Translations under genes and position numbers: made by a program
In this document: positions 59,099-64,000 of the stretch, piece by piece
How positions within the stretch are numbered: the first letter of the stretch is position 1
How the letters are laid out: each line of letters starts with the position of its first letter
The notes under the pieces: model-generated
What the model saw: the letters and a program-made list of their open reading frames with translations, nothing else
Databases searched by the model: none
What the model was told of the DNA's origin: nothing
NCBI GenBank assembly: GCA_043721995.1
Contig: JAYSPT010000100.1
Coordinates: forward strand, 23,231-87,230
Origin: Rhodoglobus sp043721995
Lineage (GTDB): Bacteria; Actinomycetota; Actinomycetes; Actinomycetales; Microbacteriaceae
Length of the DNA stretch: 64,000 nt
Reading direction: 5' to 3'

Positions 59099-60325
59099 AT
59101 GTCGAACGTGCTCGCCCAGCTCGCCGAGAATGTTCGCGAGCGGGCACGCCTCGACGGGGCAGATCTGGGTGCCGATGGGCTCGCCGCGCGCTACGTGCAT
59201 GACGAGATTCGCCGCTACAGTGAACACGCGCTCGGTGGATCGGCGCCGATGCTGCCCGATGAAGCGGATGCCACGCGCCAGGTCATGGCCACCCTCACCG
59301 GGTTCGGGGTGCTGCAACGCTACTTGGACGATCCGGCTGTCGAAGAGTTATGGATCAATGGCCCGAGCGCGATCTTCGTTGCGCGCGACGGGGTTCCCGA
59401 GCTGACCAAAATCCGGTTGACGGACACCGAGATTCGAGACCTTGTCGAAAGGATGCTGCAGTCCTCGGGCCGGCGCGTGGATCTATCGAGCCCATTCGTC
59501 GACGCTTCGCTGCCCGATGGCTCGCGCTTGCACGTCGTCATTCCTGACGTCACGCGCAAGCACTGGGCGGTCAATGTGCGCAAGTTCAGCCAGAGCATCC
59601 GGGATCTGACGCGGCTGGTCGAACTCCGCAGCCTCACCCAGCAATCCGCCGAGTTCCTTCGGATGTGCGTGCTCTCTGGGCAGAACATCCTCGTGTCTGG
59701 TGGCACACAGAGCGGCAAGACGACAATGCTCAACGCGTTGCTCTCGGCCGTGCGCCAGTCGGAGCGCGTGATCACGGTGGAGGAGACTTTCGAGCTTGCG
59801 GTGGCAACTCGAGACACGGTTGGTATGCAGTGCCGGCAGCCGAGCCTCGAAGGCACCGGCGAGATCACGCTGCGACGACTCATCAAAGAGGCGCTTCGAA
59901 TGCGGCCTGATCGACTCGTGGTCGGCGAGGTGCGCGAAGCCGAATCGCTTGACCTCCTGATCGCGTTGAACAGTGGACTGCCCGGTATGTCCAGCGTGCA
60001 CGCGAACAGTGCGCGGGATGCCCTCGCGAAGCTCTCTACACTGCCACTGCTTGCGGGCGGCAACATTGATTCATCCTTCGTCATACCGACGGTCGCGGGG
60101 TGCATCGACATCGTCGTGCACTGCGAACTTCGACGCGGCGGAGTACGGCGGGTAGTCGAGATTCTCGCGCCGAGCGGACAGGTTAACGCGGGTGTGATCG
60201 AGGCGAGCCCGATTTTCGCGTTGCGGGAGGGGATGCTCGAGGCTACCGGAGGCTATCCCGCGAGATTGGCGAAATTCGCGAGCACGGGCTTCGACCCGGC
60301 CGCCGTGCTCGCGGAGCGCTCGTGA
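59099..60325 (+). CDS. tadA: TadA/CpaF-type secretion ATPase of the tight-adherence pilus
   Basis: The 408-residue hexameric ATPase has Walker A GGTQSGKTTML at about 200-210, VEETFELAV, LIKEALRMRPDRLVVGEVR (Asp/His box) and SVHANSARDAL. It powers assembly or retraction of Flp-type pili through TadB and TadC. ATG 59099 is preferred over GTG/ATG codons upstream because SNVLAQLAENVRERARL is the usual N-terminus. Its stop overlaps the tadB start (GTGA). Confidence 0.93.
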   Translation: MSNVLAQLAENVRERARLDGADLGADGLAARYVHDEIRRYSEHALGGSAPMLPDEADATRQVMATLTGFGVLQRYLDDPAVEELWINGPSAIFVARDGVPELTKIRLTDTEIRDLVERMLQSSGRRVDLSSPFVDASLPDGSRLHVVIPDVTRKHWAVNVRKFSQSIRDLTRLVELRSLTQQSAEFLRMCVLSGQNILVSGGTQSGKTTMLNALLSAVRQSERVITVEETFELAVATRDTVGMQCRQPSLEGTGEITLRRLIKEALRMRPDRLVVGEVREAESLDLLIALNSGLPGMSSVHANSARDALAKLSTLPLLAGGNIDSSFVIPTVAGCIDIVVHCELRRGGVRRVVEILAPSGQVNAGVIEASPIFALREGMLEATGGYPARLAKFASTGFDPAAVLAERS

Positions 60326-61245
60326 GCGCGGTGCTTATAAGCACGGCGCTTATAAGTACCGCGTCCGCGGGTATAGCGGTTGTGAGCACGGAGCTGGGCT
60401 TCCTGTTCGCGGCCGGCACGCTCCTCACGTTCTCTCCGCTGCTGTGGCCGCGTGATCGTGAGGCTCAGCGCCGAGACGTGCGATGGGTCGAAGTGATCCG
60501 CGAGCGACTGGCCCAGGCGGGCCTTGCGAGAGTCACTCCGGGGGTGGTGGTCGCGGTCTCCGGGGTCCTTGCTGTTGCGGCCTCCGCCATCGTGTTCGCC
60601 ACGCTCTCGGTAGTGGCGCTCGCAGTCGGTGCGGGTGTGGTCGCGCTATTCGTGCCTTCAATGGTGATCGCCTCGCGCGCGAAAGCCCGTCGGCGCGAGA
60701 CTCGTGTCGTCTGGCCGGATGCCGTCGATCAGCTCGTCTCGGGAGTTCGCTCCGGCCTCGCACTCGCCGACAGCGTCGTGACGCTCGCCTACACCGGGCC
60801 GCCCGCCACTCGTGAAGCCTTCGCGGCATTCGAGGCCGACTATCGTGCGACGGGCAACTTCTCGCTGTGCCTGGATTCGTTGAAAGAGTGGCTGGCCGAT
60901 CCGACGGCGGATCGCATTATCGAGACCCTGCGGATGTCACGCGAGGTCGGTGGTGGCGAGCTGACGACGGTGCTGCGCAACCTGAGCACGTACCTGCGCC
61001 AGGAGGCCGCGATCCGGTCAGAGGTGCAGGCGCGGCAGGGCTGGATCGTGAACGCTGCCCGCCTCGGGGTGGCCGCGCCGTGGATAGTCCTGCTGCTGCT
61101 GGCCACCCGGCCGGAGGCTGCTGTCGCGTACAACTCGCCGGCGGGCATACTGCTGATCATCGGCGGAGTCGTTGTGACGCTGCTCGCGTACCGCTTGATG
61201 ATGCGCCTCGGCCGACTGCCCGACAAACGTCGGTGGTTCGCCTGA
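60322..61245 (+). CDS. tadB: TadB-type pilus assembly platform protein
   Basis: The 307-residue protein is a type II secretion F-like membrane protein: an N-terminal helix region, a basic cytoplasmic segment KARRRETRVVWPDAVDQLVSGVRSGLALADSV, and C-terminal membrane helices (VAAPWIVLLLLATRP and LLIIGGVVVTLLAYRLMM). It anchors the TadA ATPase with TadC. Its first codons encode a short repeat (VLISTALIST) built from a DNA hairpin. The GTG start overlaps the tadA stop by 4 bases; a GTG at 60382 is another candidate. Confidence 0.88.
   Translation: MSAVLISTALISTASAGIAVVSTELGFLFAAGTLLTFSPLLWPRDREAQRRDVRWVEVIRERLAQAGLARVTPGVVVAVSGVLAVAASAIVFATLSVVALAVGAGVVALFVPSMVIASRAKARRRETRVVWPDAVDQLVSGVRSGLALADSVVTLAYTGPPATREAFAAFEADYRATGNFSLCLDSLKEWLADPTADRIIETLRMSREVGGGELTTVLRNLSTYLRQEAAIRSEVQARQGWIVNAARLGVAAPWIVLLLLATRPEAAVAYNSPAGILLIIGGVVVTLLAYRLMMRLGRLPDKRRWFA
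60327..60363 (+). repeat. Hairpin at the tadA-tadB junction
   Basis: A 15-base stem with one G-U pair closes a 7-base CACGGCG loop. The core is CTTATAAG on both sides. It lies just after the tadB start codon, where it could slow translation or mark an RNA processing site. Confidence 0.5.
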
Positions 61246-62180
61246 GCGCCACGATTGTGTGGGGCGTATTCGCGGGACTCACCCTCGGTCTCGGGCTCTG
61301 GATGCTCGCCAGCCTCGCACCGCGCATGAATCGTCCACGGCTCTCCAAGCGCATCGCCCCGTATCTCACGGACATCTCACCGGGCGCGCGCGAGTCGCTT
61401 GCGCCGCCGGCTCCAGGGCCATTGCCCGTACTCGCCGCGCTGGTTGAGCCCGTGACATCCCGTGCTGTGGCGCTGCTCGGCAGTGTTCTCGGGGGAGCAC
61501 CCGTCATCGAACGGAGACTTCGGCAGTCCGGCACGCGCCTCACGGTCAATGCATTCAGAGCGCGTCAACTGTTGTGGGGACTCGGGGGCGCCGCGACGGG
61601 AGTCGCAGTCGGAGTCATCGCCGGTCGCACCTCCGCCGCTGCACCGTGGCTGCAGGCGACGACTGGTGTACTGGGGTTTGCCGCGGGCGTCGTCGTGTGC
61701 GACTACGTCCTACAGGTAGCCGCGCGCAAGCGTCTCGAACGATTGTCGAGCGAGCTGCCGGTGGTACTGGAGTTTCTCACCCTGAGCCTGTCTGCGGGGG
61801 AGGGCATCCTCGATGCAATTCGCAGAGTGTCTCGCGTCAGCAGCGGGGAGCTCTCCCGCGAACTCGCGCGTGTGATCGTTGCTGTCAATAGCGGCTTGCC
61901 GTTTGGCGACAACTTGCTCTCGCTCGCGGCGAGTCTGGAGCTTCCCGCCTTCAGCCGCTGCGTTCAGCAGATCGTCGGAGCCCTCGACCGCGGCACCCCG
62001 CTGGCGGAGGTGCTGCGAGCTCAGGCGCAGGATTCGAGGGATGACGCTAAGCGCAACCTGCTCGAACTCGCCGGCAAGAAGGAACTTGCGATGATGTTCC
62101 CACTGGTGTTCGCAATTTTGCCCACGACGATCGTATTCGCGATCTTCCCCGGCATCTTCGTGCTGCAGGTGGGATTCTGA
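61233..62180 (+). CDS. tadC: TadC-type pilus assembly platform protein
   Basis: The 315-residue protein is the second GspF-like subunit: an N-terminal helix (VWGVFAGLTLGLGLWMLA), two central helices around 100-150, the cytoplasmic RLERLSSELPVVLEFLTLSLSAGEGILDAI, and the C-terminal pair ending ILPTTIVFAIFPGIFVLQV. It pairs with TadB. GTG 61233 overlaps tadB by 13 bases. The much longer frame upstream (from 60867) is a shadow of tadB. A gap of 317 bases separates it from the pilin-like gene. Confidence 0.88.
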   Translation: MVRLSATIVWGVFAGLTLGLGLWMLASLAPRMNRPRLSKRIAPYLTDISPGARESLAPPAPGPLPVLAALVEPVTSRAVALLGSVLGGAPVIERRLRQSGTRLTVNAFRARQLLWGLGGAATGVAVGVIAGRTSAAAPWLQATTGVLGFAAGVVVCDYVLQVAARKRLERLSSELPVVLEFLTLSLSAGEGILDAIRRVSRVSSGELSRELARVIVAVNSGLPFGDNLLSLAASLELPAFSRCVQQIVGALDRGTPLAEVLRAQAQDSRDDAKRNLLELAGKKELAMMFPLVFAILPTTIVFAIFPGIFVLQVGF

Positions 62181-62497
62181 ACTCCTCTGGCGCGAGCTCG
62201 ATGAGTCGATCATGATCGCCGCCATCTGTCGGGTCGGCGGTGCCGCTTTGGCGACCAGGAACACTAGTGATTTTGCCCGGCCGGGACTCACCCTCATCGA
62301 TCCCCGGCACCTGCACATCTAGTTTGCCAAACTGCTTTCGTCTGCTGCTGCGCGACCTCGCCAGCCGACAGCTGCGCCGAATTTCGAGGCCGTGTGGCAG
62401 CACGACACCGATATTCGCAGTTGCGCAGGCAGCATCGACGCGCTTCGCCTGTGGACAAACGTGACCGAGAGACGCGCGTCTCTGCGAATGTCAGCGC
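62181..62497. other. Intergenic region between tadC and the pilin-like gene
   Basis: These 317 bases contain no gene I can support. They end with a 16-base perfect palindrome at 62468-62483, and are the likely place for a separate promoter of the pilin and pseudopilin genes. Confidence 0.5.
62468..62483. promoter_or_regulatory. Perfect 16-base palindrome upstream of the pilin-like gene
   Basis: AGAGACGCGCGTCTCT is fully symmetric and ends 14 bases before ATG 62498. It could be an operator or, in RNA, a hairpin in the leader. Confidence 0.5.
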
Positions 62498-62668
62498 ATG
62501 CGAATGGCTGCCCCACGACTTTGGAAGAGCGACGAGCGCGGTGACGTGCCCGGCTGGGTGCTGATCACGCTCATGACGGCTGGGCTGGTGATCATCATCT
62601 GGGCAATCGCCGGGCCAGCGCTCAGTGCGGTATTCCAGCAAGCGATTGACCGCGTCACGAATTTCTAA
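62498..62668 (+). CDS. 56-residue Flp-pilin-like peptide of the tad locus
   Basis: The short gene encodes a basic, charged N-terminus (WKSDERGDVPGW), one membrane helix (about 20-40, VLITLMTAGLVIIIWAIAGPA) and a short amphipathic tail FQQAIDRVTNF. Position (after TadC, overlapping TadE by one base, TAATG) and layout fit the Flp/DUF4244-type small pilin of actinobacterial tad loci. The classic Gly-x-x-x-x-Glu-Tyr processing site is not obvious. It could equally be a small anchor protein. ATG 62504 is an alternative start. Confidence 0.65.
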   Translation: MRMAAPRLWKSDERGDVPGWVLITLMTAGLVIIIWAIAGPALSAVFQQAIDRVTNF

Positions 62669-63102
62669 TGCGACCCGGGCTGAAACGAGTCGGGCCAATC
62701 CGATGCAGGCTAATCCGACGCAGGCTGACGGATGATGCTGGCTCAGCCATCGCCGAGTTCGCGATGGTCGTGGCTCTCCTCACCGTGCTCACGTTGAGCG
62801 TTATGCAGCTCGGGTTAGCCCTTCTCATCCGTAACACCATCGTGGACGCGGCCGCCGAGGGCGCCCGCTTCGGCGCCCTCGCTGACAACTCGCCCGCAGA
62901 CGGGATCGACCGCACACGGGAGCTAATCGCGACCGCACTAGGCCCGAGCTATGCCGGCAATGTCACGGCATCGACGGGCAGCTACCTGGGACATCCCGCG
63001 GTTGTTATCACGGTGCGCTCTCCCCTGCCCCTGATTGGGCTCGTCGGCGTCGATGGCGGGCTGGAGGTGTCCGGTCATGCCGCAATTGAGTCACTTCACT
63101 GA
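62668..63102 (+). CDS. tadE: TadE-like pseudopilin
   Basis: The 144-residue protein has a basic N-terminus and the TadE helix GSAIAEFAMVVALLTVLTLSVMQLGLALLIRNT (about 25-57, with Glu at position 5 of the mature part), then VDAAAEGARFGALAD and an extracytoplasmic region. TadE-type proteins are minor pilins of the Flp machine. Its start shares one base with the pilin-like gene stop, and it overlaps the next TadE-like gene by 26 bases. Confidence 0.88.
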   Translation: MRPGLKRVGPIRCRLIRRRLTDDAGSAIAEFAMVVALLTVLTLSVMQLGLALLIRNTIVDAAAEGARFGALADNSPADGIDRTRELIATALGPSYAGNVTASTGSYLGHPAVVITVRSPLPLIGLVGVDGGLEVSGHAAIESLH

Positions 63103-63541
63103 GAGATTCAGGCAAGACCGCGGCTCAGCGTCGCTCGAGTTCATCACGGTTGGCATGGTTCTACTGGTGCCGCTTGTCTATCTCGTGCTCACTCTCGCCG
63201 CAATCCAGGCCGGTGCCTATGCGGTGGAGAGCGCCGCGCGGCAGGCCGCGCGGGTGTTCGTGCAGTCGCCCGGTACCACTTCGGCGTCGGCGTCCGCGTC
63301 CACGGCGGTAGCATTCGCGCTCGCCGACCACGGCATTGGCACCGAGTCGGCCGTCGTGAGCGTCACCTGCCATCCGCGGCCGGATGTGTGCCTCACCCGG
63401 CAGGGATTCGTGACTGTTGACATCGATCTCAGCGTTGCGTTACCCGGAATCCCTGCGGTACTCACCGGCAACTTTCCGCTCGCGGTTCCGCTGCACGCGA
63501 CGGCAACCGAGCAGGTCTCGCGCTTCTGGGGATCGCAATGA
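63077..63541 (+). CDS. Second TadE-like pseudopilin
   Basis: The 154-residue protein repeats the same plan: a charged start FTERFRQDRGSASLEFITVG, a membrane helix (MVLLVPLVYLVLTLAAIQAG), then AYAVESAARQAARVFVQSPG and a secreted part with two Cys (VTCHPRPDVCL). The two Cys could form a disulfide. ATG 63077 lies inside the upstream tadE gene; the stop overlaps the next gene by 4 bases (ATGA). Confidence 0.85.
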   Translation: MPQLSHFTERFRQDRGSASLEFITVGMVLLVPLVYLVLTLAAIQAGAYAVESAARQAARVFVQSPGTTSASASASTAVAFALADHGIGTESAVVSVTCHPRPDVCLTRQGFVTVDIDLSVALPGIPAVLTGNFPLAVPLHATATEQVSRFWGSQ

Positions 63542-63990
63542 CACGGCCCGCATCATGGCAGCAACTCAGGTCCGACGACGGCTCGACTCTGCCGCTCACC
63601 GTCTTTTTCGGGTTCCTGAGCCTCGTGCTGATACTGCTCGTCGCATCTGCCAGTTCGCTCTACCTCGAGCGCAAGCGGCTCTTCACGCTCGCCGACGGTG
63701 CGGCGCTCGCCGGAGCCGAGGCATTCACCCTCGACACGGTTGCGTTGACGGCCGACGGCCCGAGGGCGACCCTTCGCGATCAGGATGTCGTTGCCGCGGT
63801 CAATACCTACCTGGCAACCTCGGATACCGCCCAGCTTCAATTCCTCACGCTCGAACAGGCCGGAACGCTCGACGGCCGCAGCGCGACAGTGCGCCTCTCC
63901 GCCTACTGGCGGCCGCCCATCCTGTCGATTCTGGTTCCGGAAGGCATGCGGCTGGAGGTCACCTCGGTCGCGCGCTCAGTATTCGGCTGA
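63538..63990 (+). CDS. TadG-like / Rv3660c-neighbour type pilus-associated protein
   Basis: The 150-residue protein begins with charged QQLRSDDGSTLPLTVFFGFLSLVLILLVASASSLYLERKRL split by one membrane helix, then LADGAALAGAEAF, the hallmark of the putative Flp pilus-assembly TadE/G-like domain. The rest is a short extracytoplasmic beta region ending in SILVPEGMRLEVTSVARSVFG. It is much shorter than full TadG with a VWA domain. It overlaps the upstream gene by 4 bases and is the last gene of the operon inside the window. Confidence 0.83.
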   Translation: MTRPASWQQLRSDDGSTLPLTVFFGFLSLVLILLVASASSLYLERKRLFTLADGAALAGAEAFTLDTVALTADGPRATLRDQDVVAAVNTYLATSDTAQLQFLTLEQAGTLDGRSATVRLSAYWRPPILSILVPEGMRLEVTSVARSVFG

Positions 63991-64000
63991 GCTACTCCTT

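Noticed and set aside
61710..62318. A 202-residue minus-strand frame over tadC
   Set aside because: It is antisense to a clear TadC gene with no recognisable domain.

Overview
The window is a gene-dense, high-GC stretch of an actinobacterial chromosome, most likely from the family Microbacteriaceae. Three things point there: the gene content (AdnA/AdnB helicase-nuclease pair, DUF3107, UvrD2, UPF0182, DUF3039, a tad pilus locus), frequent GTG and TTG starts, and many genes whose start codon lies 6-7 bases after a TANNNT -10 box with no leader. The genus cannot be named from sequence alone. No prophage, insertion sequence, CRISPR array or rRNA operon is visible. Layout: 1-10.7 kb holds the start of a LysR regulator with a divergent 36-residue membrane peptide, then Mrp/ApbC, a DUF1003 membrane protein, an MgtE-N/CBS protein interrupted by a one-base frameshift, a stress-type membrane protein, aminopeptidase P, an EEP-fold hydrolase, a PHP phosphoesterase, DUF805, a DEAD-box RNA helicase and a ferritin-like protein. 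10.8-27.4 kb is the DNA-repair block: DUF3107, AdnA-like, AdnB-like, a phosphotransferase-fold protein without its catalytic residues, NudC, UvrD2, a ThiF/TOMM-type zinc protein, a DUF2342 metalloprotease-fold protein, a PDZ-Lon protease and UPF0182. Initiator tRNA-fMet follows. 27.8-31.9 kb holds a left-handed beta-helix protein and a translationally coupled trio (GT4 glycosyltransferase, alpha/alpha barrel protein, GH130 phosphorylase-like enzyme) that looks like a glycan synthesis and turnover system. 31.9-36 kb holds NAD synthetase, an omega-amidase-like nitrilase, a divergent adenosylhomocysteinase-like protein and a class I aminotransferase; the last three suggest a sulfur-amino-acid salvage route. 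36-47.5 kb is envelope related: a lipoprotein with a PKD surface protein, HtrA, two GT2 glycosyltransferases, an XRE regulator with palindromic operators, a polysaccharide ABC exporter and a second ABC transporter with a long disordered N-terminus. 47.5-54.6 kb returns to housekeeping: DUF3039, NAPRTase, MurI, RNase PH, an ITPase, an Nramp transporter with a DtxR-type regulator, a HEAT protein and DedA. 54.6-58.4 kb is sparser, with a decayed gene, DinB, a GH114 lipoprotein, an SDR enzyme and tRNA-Leu(UAG). 58.4-64 kb carries a J-domain membrane protein and a tad locus: TadA, TadB, TadC, a 56-residue pilin-like peptide, two TadE-like pseudopilins and a TadG-like protein. The most interesting points are an RF2-like AUU-UGA-C frameshift site, the pseudokinase in the adnAB-nudC block, the GT4-barrel-GH130 trio, the salvage-like cluster, palindromic operator candidates at starts of regulators and pilus genes, and the recurring leaderless promoter pattern.
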